DNA of 64,000 nt from Macrocybe gigantea (GCA_011319805.1 SJRY01000068.1:248001-312000); one strand, 5' to 3'; counted from the stretch's first letter, positions 47,139-58,126 are shown. Notes: a model not told the origin generated them from the letters alone. Program-made: numbers and translations.

Positions 47139-48457
47139 TCACAATGTACCCTGCTCGACCTCATCAACGTCCTCCTCCAACTCCTCGTTCGGCAAATCTT
47201 CCCTTCTAGATATAAACCGGATTTCCAGCATAGACAACATAGCAACTCCATAGACAACAAGAGTCCCGAGCGCTAGACCATAAAAACGCCATCGCATTCT
47301 ATCGTATTTGACGTCCTCCTCAGACTTCTCTTCATCCCGGCGTTGGAAATGTCCTATGCCAGGTATCAAGGAATACCAAGCGAACGCCGAGCCGCCATTG
47401 CTTTTAACCGGAACGGACGTGTTTAGGGTTGAAAGGATGCGATGGGCATGCGCAACCAGTGTCGGGTATGAATCCATCACTAGAGATTGCAACGTGGCGT
47501 CAGCATACGGGGGAGTGACGAGCAACAGTATATGTGCTGCGAGCATGGAATCGAGCACTGTCGGTCTGATGGATAGTTGAGCCTCCAACTCCAGCAGAAA
47601 ACGGGCTACGCTTCTCACTTGTCCTGGTAAAAGAAGCTGTTACCGCCCAACAAGCGTGCATAGATGTCCAATGCATTACGAGCCTTCTCCAACACCTAGG
47701 ATAATGAATTGGTAAGCAAAGTGCCACAGGCTTTGTGGTAAGGGTTCACTTTTTCGCGTTCAAAAGCTTGAACATACACGCGTTTATGTTTGTCACTCTG
47801 GTCATCCTTGGGTTGCACCTTGAACGCCTTCTTGGCTTCTTTTTGAATCTTGGGAAATTCCACAGACCAGCGGCCTCTAAGCGGGACTTGTGGGATGCGC
47901 GAATGCGCGCTGGAACATAGTACTTCTGTGGTACCGGGAAGAAGGATGCCAAGGCCGGAAACGTCAAGTCTACCCAGTTTTCGTGATGAGAGTACAGCTG
48001 GTAATGCTGCAAAACATTTCAGCGACGTCAACATGGTCCACAGTGCAGCAAACTTACCACCAAATCCCCCAACTTGGACGCCACGTGCGAGCACCATGCA
48101 ACCTCCTGCGACCGTTCAACAAGACTCGGCTGAACGTGATAAGCGTGTGGAACACTCTTCAACTTTGCCACGTAGGTGGCTATGGACCCTACGCTCGCCA
48201 CCGTGTGTCCTTGATGGGACAGGAAAGGTAGTTGTCCTGTTTAAGAATATATGAATAAAACAAAACAAGGATGCTTAGGTGGGAATACCTTACCCACCGG
48301 AAGGGGAGAGGTCCGGATTGCTGCACTCTACGACTTGAAATTGTCCAGGGATAGTCTGCTGAAGATGAAGCAATGCGGCGAGGGAAAACGGGTCTATCGA
48401 TGGCAGACTCCATTGTCCTGGCCAAATGTGCAGCGTTGGTTTCTGGGATTCGTCCAT
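47139..48457 (-). CDS. SAM37: Mitochondrial SAM complex subunit SAM37/metaxin
   Basis: The ATG at 48457 opens MDESQKPTLHIWPGQWSLPS. The metaxin/GST-like N domain includes DPFSLAALLHLQQTIPG, QVVECSNPDLSPSG, LPFLSHQGHTVASVGSIATYV. It continues with HHENWVDLTFPALASFFPVP, ARLLGGNSFFY and PTVLDSMLAAHILLLVTPPYAD (GST-C-like). A predicted membrane anchor FYGLALGTLVVYGVAMLSML lies near the end. Sam37 helps insert beta-barrel proteins into the outer membrane. An upstream in-frame GTG (MSELPSS frame) was not used because no ATG is there. One base is missing in the T run 47840-47844 (plus), between NFPRFK and KEAKKAFKV. Confidence 0.9.
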
Positions 48458-48840
48458 TTTCAAGGAGGACGGCAATTCAGACACAACTGTTGGCCAAAAT
48501 AGGTTTATTGATCCGAAATGTCAATGGCTTGAGATCCAAACATTTCCGGCCCGCCGTCCTCCGTTCATATGGTGGTCCTTCAACTGCCATGCTGGTAGAA
48601 GTGGTTGAACCGGCTAACGACCAGGTCACACTGACATCAGCGTTTAAGAAAGCTCAGGCTTTGGAGGGCACATCATCTGATCCATCCGGACCGCGACAGG
48701 CTTTCCAACTCGACTAAGGCAGAATTTTGGAAGAAACTCGGCCTTCATCACCTTTGGCAACGTCTCGGGTTCGACAGGCCCGCTGTGCAGCGATGGTCCG
48801 CCTGCTATGCTTTATAAGACTCGCATGCTTTGAATAATTA
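48458..48840. other. Divergent promoter region, SAM37 / pectate lyase
   Basis: About 380 bp between two outward-facing starts. A TATA box serves the lyase side (48811). A plus-strand open frame across 48373-48717 has no conserved content and overlaps SAM37 coding sequence on the other strand. Confidence 0.5.
48811..48818 (+). promoter_or_regulatory. TATA box of the pectate lyase gene
   Basis: TTTATAAG sits 23 bp before the first ATG (48841) and 41 bp before the second in-frame ATG (48859). Initiation is usually 25-35 bp or more past a TATA box, so the spacing favours 48859 as the used start. Confidence 0.5.
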
Positions 48841-48858
48841 ATGTCTGCTCCGCTATCG

Positions 48859-50611
48859 ATGAGACTTTTATCCTTCGCTTCTCTTTTGGTCCTTGTTACG
48901 GGCTGCGTAGCCCTGCTTGCCTTCCCTGGCGCTGAAGGTACAATCATGTTGCGGATTCGTCTATCGCTACAATCCACTCTCGCACAGGGTTTGGTGCTCA
49001 AGCTATCGGCGGAAGGGGCGGCAGCGTCTACGTTGTCACGAACCTGAACGATTCGGGAGCTGGAAGCTTCCGCGACGCCGTTTCTCAGCCTCACCGAGTT
49101 CGTATACCGATGCATTTACCGCATGTCGCGTCTACTCAAGCTCTAAACGTCCAATCCTGACAGATCGTTGTCTTTGCAGTCGGTGGTGTGATCAACATCA
49201 CTAGTCGGATAGTCGTCAGCCACCATGTCACCATTGCCGGACAGACTGCCCCAGGACAAGGCATAACGGTCTATGGCAACGGTATATCTTATTCCAACGC
49301 GAACCACACCATCACACGTTATATTCGTTATAGAATGGGAAAAATTGGTTGGCCATCCAATCCCTCCTCCGGGTCGGAACCTCGCGCTCATTCTTTGCGC
49401 ACAAAGGTGACTCGGGCAAGGATGCCATCACAATAGCTGATGGCGCAAACATGATCTTCGACCATATCTCTGTCTCGTGGGTCGCGATGAGACATTTTCC
49501 ATCAACGGTGATGTATCGAACGTCACGATTTCGGACTCCATCATCGCGCAAGGCCTGGAGACTCACTCATGCGGTGGGCTCATCCAGACCGATGGAGGTG
49601 TCAGCATCATTCGCACACTGTACATCGACAACCAGACGAGGAATCCCAAGGTAAAAGGAGTTAACGAGTTTGTCAACAACGTCGTACGTCGGGTTGCTGT
49701 CACTCTGTTCCCTCCTCCACCTTTTTTTTCTGCCCTGTTTTACATCGCAGCGCAGGTTTATAACTGGGGCGGCGGAGGTGGCTACATTCTTGGAGATTCG
49801 GACGGCCCATCGGAAGCGAATATAGTCAACAACGTCTTCATCAGGTAACCACGCTTCGAGTCCCAGCGGCACTGTTTTGATAGTGGCTTTTTCCAGTGGC
49901 CCGTCGACAACAATTTCACCTTGTATGTTTGCCTTAGGATTGACTTCATCTTCTGACGCTATATCCTTAGTTACCCGTGGAAATGCGAACTTCCAAGCCT
50001 TTGTATCCAACAATTATTACGATCCGGACCAGGTAATCCCCAATTTATTTCAAAGCACTGGACTCCATCTTACCTGCTTCCCTTAGGATGGCACTCTAAA
50101 CGGATTCGTCCTTTCGCCAACGACGCAAAACTATTCTCCCATCGTTTTCCAGTCTACAAGATATCTCTATCCGACCGTCAACACGCTCCTCAGTCCAACG
50201 GATGCACTGGCCAAAGTCAGGGCCTCTGCCGGTGCCAGCAAATCGAGGGACCGAGTCGACACATACTTGATCAACACGGAGCTGGGCTCGCTTGGCAAAG
50301 TCGGTGCCCTTATTTCAGATCCTACCGTGGCCCCGATGAACGGCCCTGGGCCGATTGCTGGTGGCACGGTGAGTTTGATTCTAGCAAGGAGATTTCTTAT
50401 GAAGCTCATGTAGGCGGCTAGGCCCCCGTTGACACAGACATCGATGGCATGCCCGATGTCTACGAAACGGCTCACGGCACCAACCCCAGTGTCAACGATT
50501 CTGCAAACATTGCGGCGAATGGTTATGCGAGTGCGTTAAAAACCGTCATACGACTCCCGCATCTGACGTACCTACATAGATATCGAGAATTACATCAATT
50601 CATTAGTTTGA
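48859..50611 (+). CDS. Secreted pectate lyase-like enzyme (PL1-type beta-helix)
   Basis: From ATG 48859 the protein begins MRLLSFASLLVLVTGCVALL, a clear signal peptide; an in-frame ATG at 48841 adds six residues. The mature part reads FPGAEGFGAQAIGGRGGSVY, VTNLNDSGAGSFRDAVSQPHR, VVFAVGGVINI, VTIAGQTAPGQGITVYG, DAITIADGANMIFDHISVSW, GLIQTDGGVSIIRTLYIDNQTRNPK and VNNVVYNWGGGGGYI, typical of parallel beta-helix pectate lyases. The C-terminus has a calcium-type DTDIDGMPDVYE motif and NIENYINSLV. It would cleave polygalacturonan in plant cell walls outside the cell. One base is missing at 49479-49481 (GGG), between SVSW and GRDETFS. The last intron leaves only ten codons in the final exon. Confidence 0.9.
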
Positions 50612-50739
50612 AGTACGTGCTCAGCCCAATATACAGGCGTTTCTATGCTATCACAAACTCGAAAGCATACAACTTGAACGAACTAAATAAATCGAAAACA
50701 AGAACAAAAGCTAAAGCAAGAGTAGCAAACAGTATACAG

Positions 50740-51972
50740 TTAAAAATCACAGTGCGTTTGACTTCCCTCTCTACTACTGCCAGCGCTTGGTTGGCGGGAG
50801 AAGCCGTGTTGTAAATTTTCCGGGAAATAAAGCAGACCTTCTCCAGGATAGGCCATAGGTGTCGACGGTACAATGTGCAGACTAGTCACCCGCCTTGGAT
50901 CCCGAAGGACATCCTAAGGGTAAGAAATAAGTTGAGATTCGGTGAAACGCTCGTCTCAAGAATGCTCACCACTGGCGGCGACTTTAATTCCAAATGAGGT
51001 TTCTTTTTAGGCTGAGGAGGGGCGGGATCCTGGCTCGGGTAACCAGAGGCTACGGGGAGGCTAACCACTCTCCGTGTCGGAGGCTTCATCGATACGGGAG
51101 TCTGCGTTCTTGTTTTAGGCGCGCTTGTTGGGATAATGTGTTGTGCCTCCAGGAACTCTGTAAAGCTGTCAGACAAACTAGCCTAGCTCACTGGGTGGGA
51201 AGGGAAACATACCACGGGATCTATAGCGGAAAACGAAGGAAACAAACGTTGGGATCCGGTTCCCGTCCCCGCCGTTTGAGTCATACGGTTTCACCGTGAA
51301 CGTCGACGGTGCCTGCACGCGTACTACCTTCTCCTCACCGAAGCTAGTGCAAAGACGGATCTGTCATTAAAATGACGGCGACGATACGCGAAGCATAACG
51401 TACCCAATGCAATGGTCCCCAGCCTTGCGCTTTCCAGGATCTGTCATTGGCACGCCTTGTATTTCATCGGGAAGCCGCGCATCGCCGCGGATGACCCGCT
51501 TGATTTTCAAAACAATCATTCCAGGTTCTTCGGTGGCATTGTCGTTTGCGGCTATGAATAGGACTCGGTTTCAACGAATCAGAGGGCATGTGAAATGGGA
51601 TTCACCAGGATGTTCTACCCGCTGAAACATGAATGGTCGCTCGGTAGACTTGGACGTCCTGACGCCATGCCTAGATGCAACACCTTTTCCAAACAGAAAT
51701 TTACCCGGCACTAACAGACCATCGACGTTGATAAATGCACAGGTGTCCACTTTTCCTCCGTCATCTCTCCAACATACAGAGAAGCACTGCCAATGAGGAA
51801 AAACGCGTCGGAAGCATTGTGATTTGGCCATGGAGAGGACGCGACTTACCTGACCAGGCTGACTCTCTATCCAGCACCCAATTTGGTTATCGCTTTCGGG
51901 AGAACGGAGGTACTCTGTGAGCGCCTTTCCGTTGACTTCTATCCATGCTGAAAAGCCTTTGTAGGATGGCAT
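50740..51972 (-). CDS. Basidiomycete protein resembling the DUF7918 family
   Basis: The ATG at 51972 opens MPSYKGFSAWIEVNGKALTEY. Further blocks are DNQIGCWIESQPGQ, CFSVCWRDDGGKVDTCAFINVDG, GVRTSKSTERPFMFQRVE, PGMIVLKIKRVIRG and HCIGFGEEKVV. Together these form an all-beta N-terminal module of a type expanded in mushroom-forming fungi, and its role is unknown. A Pro/Ser/Lys-rich linker follows (TPVSMKPPTRRVVSL). The C-terminus is uncertain: splicing the GTGAGC...TTAG intron at about 50917-50970 extends it to TAA at 50740, while reading through ends near 50886. The gene is convergent with the pectate lyase gene. Confidence 0.62.
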
Positions 51973-52116
51973 GGGGACGAGGACAGAGTTTGGGAAGAAC
52001 CCGCATTGTCCTGAACAATCGCTCGCTTCGATCAACTTTTGGCGACACGTGACTTATTTCCGTGTTCGTCTGCCACATGCCAAATTTTGTTTCTTTTTGT
52101 GTGCACAACCACTGAG

Positions 52117-53451
52117 ATGCCTCCCAAACGCGCGAGGAAGGGGACCGACACCGAGTCGGACGTCGAGACACCCAAGACCAAAAGGTCCAAAGGCAAGAAG
52201 CAGGAGGAGACAGAGAACACGCAACCGACGAACAAAGTGTTACCTGTGCACATATCTTTCCCTCCTCAGCATCCTAATTGTCTACGCGTGGCAACATGGA
52301 ACATCTGTGGCCTAGCGGCCAGCCAGAAAAAGGTATCGATTTGTCTGTTCTTCATGACAATCCTTACGCGTTGCGCATAGGGCTTCAAACATTACATAGA
52401 AGCCGAAGATCCAGATGTTTTGATTCTCACTGAGACAAAGGTTGCCTCGAACACGCTCAGCAGCAGTGCATCGTCTTATTATCCATTCAGGTCAATGAGG
52501 AGCCGGTTGATCCAAACTTGAAATCCAGATTTCCTCATCAATACTGGTCGATTTCGGACAAGAAGAGCTATTGTGAGACGCATGACCCCGAATGCACCCG
52601 CGCCAACCGATAACTTTGTCCAACAGCGGGAGTTGCTATCTTGTCAAAGCACAAAGCGCTCACCGTTACGAAGACACTTCCTGGACACCCGGATCCGACG
52701 TCGGTCAAGGGCAGGATCATAACCGTAGAGTTTGAAAAAATTTACGTGATTGGCACGTATGTCGTCAATGCAGGAATGGGGTTAAAGGCACGAAGATTCA
52801 CATCGTTCGCTCTCGCTACTGCCTGACATCCTTTACTTCTTTTTTTTTTTTTCCTGCAGACCATGGACGCCAAAAAAGAATGGAACTTGCACTTTGAGCA
52901 GTATATACGAGACCTCGACAAAAAGAAGTCGGTCATATGGACCGGAGATCTGAATGTCGCGCCGACGGAAATGGGTACGTTGCACGTAGCTGAAGGGAAC
53001 GTTTCCTCATTGTGGCGCTTAGATCTGGCCAATGCGAAGAAGAATTGGAACAAAACAGCTGGTTACACGGAACCTGAAACGACTTCGTTTAAGAATATAT
53101 TGCATCCGCCCGAGGCGGAGGGGCCTCAATTTGTCGACATCTGGCGCCAACACCACCCGAAGGATCGCCAGTATACTTACTTTTCCTACAGATTCAACTG
53201 CCGGGCGAAAGGGATAGGATGGAGGCTTGATATGTGTAAGTTCCTTTTGAACCCGTCATGACATCTATTTACATGCGTCGCTGCAGTCGTGCTGAGCGAG
53301 AGACTAGTCGATCAAGTGAAGATGGTGGGTGATGTGCCATCTTTCTATTCCTTGCCTTGACCTCCATGGTTATTAGTGTGAGATTAGGGGCGAGATTTAC
53401 GGCGCATCGGACCATTGCCCAGTTGTGTTGGAAATCGAAGGTAGTCTTTGA
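52117..53451 (+). CDS. AP endonuclease of the exonuclease III / APE1 family
   Basis: Start ATG at 52117 (MPPKRARKGTDTESDVET), a basic nuclear N-terminus. Catalytic blocks in order: LRVATWNICGLAA (Asn metal site), DPDVLILTETKV (Glu metal site), GVAILSKHKAL, EFEKIYVIGTYVVNAG, VIWTGDLNVAP (Asp/Asn), WRLDMFVLSERL, and GASDHCPVVLEI (catalytic His in SDHCP). The enzyme cuts the backbone 5' of abasic sites in base excision repair. Introns are consistent throughout. The intron 52788-52859 starts GC rather than GT if the conserved junction GLK-TMDAKKEW is right. No frame break was found. The stop lies 36 bp before the tRNA gene. Confidence 0.94.
52788..52859 (+). other. Probable GC-AG intron in the AP endonuclease gene
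   Basis: The 72-nt intron has donor AAG|GCACGA and acceptor with a long T tract then CCTGCAG. No GT donor nearby gives phase 0 while keeping NAGMGLK joined to TMDAKKEWN. Confidence 0.5.
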
Positions 53452-53486
53452 CGCCATGTGGTGTAACATTCTCGCCATTCAAGATA

Positions 53487-53568
53487 GGGGTCATAGCTCA
53501 GTCGGGAGAGCAGCAGACCGAAGGCATACCGAATTCTGAAGGTCCCGCGTTCAATCCGCGGTGACCCC
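53487..53568 (+). tRNA. tRNA-Phe-like gene (GAA) with about 10 extra bases in the anticodon loop
   Basis: The acceptor stem is GGGGTCA/TGACCCC, the D arm GCTC...GAGC, and the T arm CCGCG-TTCAATC-CGCGG. The anticodon stem GCAGA/TCTGA encloses 17 nt (CCGAAGGCATACCGAAT) instead of 7. Removing GCATACCGAA after position 37 leaves loop CCGAAGT, matching the other tRNA-Phe in the window except for C instead of the nearly universal U at position 33. The insert repeats ACCGAA, so it could be a tiny intron or a small duplication. It may be functional or a decayed copy. Confidence 0.7.
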
Positions 53569-53599
53569 AGTTCCGTTATGATGACAGCAACATTTTGCC

Positions 53600-53607
53600 T
53601 TTTTTTT
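53600..53607 (+). terminator. Pol III terminator of the second tRNA gene
   Basis: A run of eight T lies about 32 bp past the mature 3' end, with a weaker T4 slightly before it. Confidence 0.6.
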
Positions 53608-53624
53608 GGTGCTGCAACTTGAAC

Positions 53625-54844
53625 CTAATATTCACCAAAACGTACATGACCGGTTTCTTCTGCATGTGCCCGAGCCTCCTTCTCACCCTTCAGGCCTTTT
53701 CCGCACTGCTCGCACCTCAGATCAAACGTAGCTGTGTTTGTGTATGCCTTTTTGCTCCTTAATATCTCTGCCAGCTGCTTCCCAGCCATGAGCATAGGGT
53801 CGGCGCTGTCATCCGATGAAGGCTGTAGGGGAAAGAGCGTCTGGTGCCACTCGGAGGGTGCATCGGGCATGGGAGCCAGCGTTGCAGCATCGTAGTGGAT
53901 GCCCGAGTAAATGACGATGCAACGCATGCCGTTTGACATGTCTTCGGGTGGAGCGAAGCGATCGATGCGGCCCGTCTCGACGTCGATGCTGTCGATCTCT
54001 GCACCGAAATGCGATGCGAGGACGGACAGCTCGATTGCGCCGCCCCAAGTCGTCGGTTTGAGAATCGTGTTGATGTATTGAGAGGGAGGCATCCTGCACA
54101 TAAAGAATGAGCTGGGCGTGGATTTGAAACGCGTGATAAGAGCACAAACCCCAAGATGGCTTCATTGTACGTGTCCGAGTTTTGACGGATTCCGTCTGCT
54201 ACGACTGGCAGAGAAGAGACGATGACGTCAGAAATAAACGACTTGCTTGACGGAACACACTTTGGCGGATGCTTTGCGCTTTGGAGATATCCTGTTTGAA
54301 TATCAGAGCGACGGCGGAAAACAAGCACGAGTTGTCATCCGGAACAATCTGTTAAAAGAAAAAAAATCTCATCGCACGTCCCAGATCCAACAATGAAATT
54401 CGTGTACCCTGTGGACGAGAAAACTCCCATCCACTTCTACATGGTCTGGTCCACCAGACGACGACGGGATGGAAGGACGCGAAGACGCCGCGGGTGCGGG
54501 TGTATGAGCAGTCGCCGGAGCAAGCGATGGCTGTGTTTCGTCGGTCCGCTCGCTGACAATCAGTTGATCTCCAGGCTGAACGCCGAGGCTCGAAATCGGG
54601 AGCTCTGGTATAAGGGTTAGCGTTTTCGGAGGGTATCCTGATTTTACTGATGGACAGTCAGTCCGTATGATGACCGACAGCTTATGGGCCGGGAGTTGGA
54701 TGACTCACTGATCTGCCGGGATGGTAAAATGTCACTGACAAGGTGGACCTCTCGCAGGAGATCCTGGACGGTAACGCTATCATTTTCAAGGGCGAGCTGG
54801 ATGGTGCTCACGCCGTTCGGATGGCGCACTCGGATGGGTGACAT
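53625..54844 (-). CDS. OTU1: OTU1/YOD1-type deubiquitinase
   Basis: The ATG at 54844 opens MSPIRVRHPNGVSTIQLALEN, a UBX-like N-terminal domain that continues with YPPKTLTLIPELPISSLGVQPGDQ. After a Pro/Ala linker comes the OTU core: IVPDDNSCLFSAVALIF (catalytic Asp-Cys), IVADGIRQNSDTYNEAILG, YINTILKPTTWGGAIELSVLA, IDSIDVETGRIDRF and RCIVIYSGIHYDAATL (catalytic His). The end is a C2H2 finger, FDLRCEQCGKGLKGEKEARAHAEETGH. UBX-like plus OTU plus C2H2 is the exact Otu1 plan. It trims ubiquitin chains with Cdc48/p97 in ER-associated degradation. All introns fit and no frame break was found. Confidence 0.96.
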
Positions 54845-54881
54845 GGAGAGAAGGTATGTAATACTTATCCCAATCTAGCGT

Positions 54882-57364
54882 TTACCCGAATGCCAGCTTG
54901 TTTGCTCTTTTCTCCGCCATCGTCTCGTATTGCGCCACGCCTCCACTCAACACCTTCAACTCTCCCTTCAGAATCCGATATACAACTCCTGGCTTGGCCT
55001 CCCATTCCACGTCCTCGTCCTCCGACTCTCCCTCGTCGCTGTCTTCCGACTCCTGGTCAACTTTCTCGCCTTCTACTACACATCGCATGAAGAATCTTCA
55101 CGAATCAGACGGGTCAGAATTAAAATCTGCCAACACGAGATCCCCGCACCTGTCGTGGGTCACCACCATCAGTGCACCACGATATGCCTTGAGCGCCTCA
55201 ACGAGCGCCAGGATCGTGTCCGAGTCCAGATGTGTCGTCACCTCGTCAAGCACCAATAAATGGGGCGGCTGGTAGATCAATTTTGCGAGCGCTAATCGAA
55301 CCTGCTAGTAATCAGGCCACAATCCGTCATATGCCTTCACGCGGAAGCGCACCTTTTGCCCTCCCGACAGTCCCGCAATTGGAATCTCGCTGACCAGCTT
55401 CCCCTGCAAACCCAAGCTGCTCAAAATCCCACGGACCTCCTGCTCCGTCATCTGTCCCGCAGTCAAGTCCATCATCTCCTGCAATGCCGTGAGATCCCTG
55501 TACTTGTCACCCTTTTCTTCCAGCACCTCCACTGCATGTTGCGAAAAGCACGCGATCTTCCCTCTTGGATGCCTCGTCACCGTGCCCCTCGCTGGTCTCA
55601 ACCCGACCTGCCGCCCATCCTCGTCGCGATAGTCTGCGCCTATCACTAAACCTACTAGGGTTGATTTTCCAGTCCCGTTTAATCCGACGACACCGACCCT
55701 TTCACCCGGGTGAATGACCAAGTTGACACCTCGCAGAATGGGAGCCTTGACGGCGCCTCCGTAGCTAAAGCTCACGTTCTCGAGAGAAATCAATGCTCCG
55801 GGGAACCGCAGATCTGGTGGTTCGGACGGTATGGATATCTTGACAGGAGGATCCACTGTGGGTATATCGATTGTCGCTCGATTCGTAAGGTGATAGCCGC
55901 CGAGATCTCTGTTGAGCTTGAATCGACCGCCTTTGAGACCGACCTCAAGGCCCGTTCGTTCCTCAAGCTTCTTCCGGCGCGACGAGACTTGCTTCAGCTT
56001 CTTGTCGTCACCAGTGCGCTTAGCGGCCGATAGCGCCGACGCGATGGAAGACTCGATGTGTTTAGTCTTCTTGTCCTGCGCGGCCTGCATGCGCGTGAGG
56101 TATCTGATCTTGGAATGGCGCTCGTGTTCGTAGAGCGAGAGATTTCCTTTGAAATACTCAAGTCCCTGTTCGCGGAGGACGATCAGCTCTTGCGCGACCG
56201 CGTCTGCAAAGTCTCGATCATGCGTACTGGTAGGAACAAAATCAAACGATGGGCATCTGTATGTCGGAGATGATACGCACATGACGACAACCGTAGTGTC
56301 CGTGAGCGACTGTATGTATCCTTGCAACCATATGACAGCAGGCAAATCCAAGAAATTTGTGCATTCATCCAATAAGAGCACGTCCGATTTTTGGAACAAC
56401 GCGCAAGCTAGGGAACACCGTGTCCTCCAGCCGCCAGATAGCGCTGTGAACGGGCCATCGATGGCCTCGGGCGAGAACCCCAGTCCGAGCAAGACAGTGC
56501 GCGCCCGTGCGTCCGCGCCGGCAGAGTCCATGGCCTCGAGCGACGCCTGGATCTCAGCGAGCGTGTCGACGGCGGCACGAGTCTCTTGTTCGATCGTGAT
56601 CGGGTCGAGCCCGCTGGATGGCTGCTCGAGGAGCGCTTGCGATGCGGCGACCTGGTCTTCGACAGCGAGGAGAGCTTTGCGGGCCTTTATGCCCCTGGCA
56701 CCGCTGCGTCTGGCCGCGATCCTGGCCGCTTCCTCATACTGGGCCTGGAGCCGGGCATGTCTGAGCTTTCGGATGGCCTGAACTACCGCAGACGCGTCCT
56801 TGGTGTTTTCCAGTGCTTGAGAGAGGTCTTCACGAAACGGCGATTAGGATTCTGGCTTTGGGTGAGTTATTGAAAGGCTTCATCCGCACCTTGAGACTCT
56901 GCCAGTGCCTTTTCGCGTCTTGAATCGCTTCGCAGAACGTGCTCGAGCACACTGCAGCTCCGAGACATCGTTATGGACGTTTCTGACCTCGAGTTGATAA
57001 AACTCGTCTGGCCGAGGAGAAGGATGTACAGCGCCGACGCGATGCCGGGGACCTGCTGCTCCGCTATGGCACGCATCAAGGTTGATTTACCTGTTCCGTT
57101 TCTGCCTACGAGCACATAATGCCTGTTTTCGTGGAGAACGAGATTTGCATGCGTGAGCAGATCCGACCGCCGATAGCCAGACTCAAATCTTTGACTTCAA
57201 TCTGAAAAAAAAATTGTTGAGATCTTTTAACGAAGTATAATTGAGCAATAGCAGTGACTGGCCTGCTTGGATGTTGGAACATTCGTGGCATCAACATGAA
57301 AACGACTCTGTTGCGTGGTGATAACTAGTTTGGGCTGTTTACCAGAATCCTTTAGTTGAGGCAT
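54882..57364 (-). CDS. ABC-F type ATPase (soluble, two ABC domains)
   Basis: From ATG 57364 the protein reads MPQLKDSGKQPKLVITTQQS, FHVDATNVPTSKQ, then IEVKDLSLAIG. The first ABC domain has VLVGRNGTGKSTLMRAI (Walker A), TALSGGWRTRCSLACALF (signature) and VLLLDECTNFLD (Walker B). A charged linker follows (YLTRMQAAQDKKTKHIESS). The second domain has GVVGLNGTGKSTLV, IAGLSGGQKVRLALA and LLVLDEVTTHLD, and the tail is acidic. There are no membrane helices, so this is an ABC-F-like factor, a class acting on ribosomes or translation. The Walker B loops (ECTNFLD, EVTTHLD) depart from the usual EPTNHLD. One base is missing at 57171-57172 (CC on plus), before RSDLLTHANLVL. The first intron (57202-57262) appears to start GC. 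Confidence 0.88.
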
Positions 57365-57591
57365 TTGATTTCTGCCTGACCTTGTTCAAGAATCACAATG
57401 ATGTGTTTGTCTGTCGTGAAGATATAGCCGCACAATAAGCCGGTGCCGAATGTCAAGTATACGAGTCAAAGAAAGCAAATCGCAAGAGAGCAGGTTAGTC
57501 GGACCCGCGAACCACGTGAATCGAACAGACACGATCGCAATTCAAGCGCGTGACGCGGTAATGTACAAATTTACGTTTACAGAAAGACGGA

Positions 57592-58009
57592 CTACTTGTT
57601 CGAATTCATGCCCATGGCGTTCTTGGCCTTGTCGGACAAGGATTGCTAAATACGAAAATGTCACGGAGAGCATCCTATACGGACAAGAGGACAAACGCAC
57701 ACTACTCGCGCTAGAGTTACCGCTCAAAGCGTCACCTGCTTGCTGGCCATAAGACTTCTGGGACTAGAAAGTCGGGGTCAAAATGACGCTCAGGATGAAT
57801 GGTGACGAGCACAATACCTCGGGCTGAAGAGCGGATGCGGCAGCGTCGAATTTACCCTTGACAAAGTCGGTGGCTTGCTCAACAGAGTTCTTCTGAGAGT
57901 CGGGCTGCAGACTTGGAATCAGCATGCGACTGTGCAGGAACAAGTCCAGCATACTTTGAGCGCAGCTCCAGCTTTGTCGGTAAGAGATTGACGTCCAGTG
58001 TCAGACATG
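57592..58009 (-). CDS. HSP12: HSP12/HSP9-type small stress protein
   Basis: Four small exons give about 85 residues: MSDTGRQSLTDKAGAALK, PDSQKNSVEQATDFVKGKFD, SALQPESQKSYGQQAGDALSG, and QSLSDKAKNAMGMNSNK with a stop at 57592. The charged amphipathic repeats and the MSDxGRxxLTDK start are the HSP9/HSP12 signature. These proteins are unfolded in solution, form helices on membranes and protect them under heat, osmotic or stationary-phase stress. The promoter holds a TATA box at 58068-58075 and two TGACGT motifs at 58103-58120, in line with stress control by bZIP factors (inference). Length is normal and no frame break was found. Confidence 0.95.
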
Positions 58010-58067
58010 ATCAGATGTGTTGTATGTAGAGGTGGGTAATTCAGCGATGATGCATAACGAGCGACCG

Positions 58068-58075
58068 TTTTATAG
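58068..58075 (-). promoter_or_regulatory. TATA box of HSP12
   Basis: CTATAAAA on minus lies 59 bp upstream of the ATG at 58009, a standard distance for an inducible fungal gene. Confidence 0.6.
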
Positions 58076-58102
58076 ACGAGTAAAGGAGAGAAAAAAAGTC
58101 AA

Positions 58103-58120
58103 TGACGTGGGTGTGACGTC
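58103..58120. promoter_or_regulatory. Two TGACGT (CRE/ATF-like) motifs upstream of HSP12
   Basis: TGACGTGG and TGACGTCG lie 3 bp apart (core to core 11 bp), about 35 bp upstream of the HSP12 TATA box and just beyond the CHMP7-like stop codon. Binding by an Atf1/Sko1-type bZIP factor is inference. Confidence 0.4.
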
Positions 58121-58126
58121 GTCGAC

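Noticed and set aside
48714..49115. Minus-strand open frame overlapping the lyase start
   Set aside because: It runs antisense to the signal peptide exon and first beta-helix exons of the lyase; no domain and no promoter.
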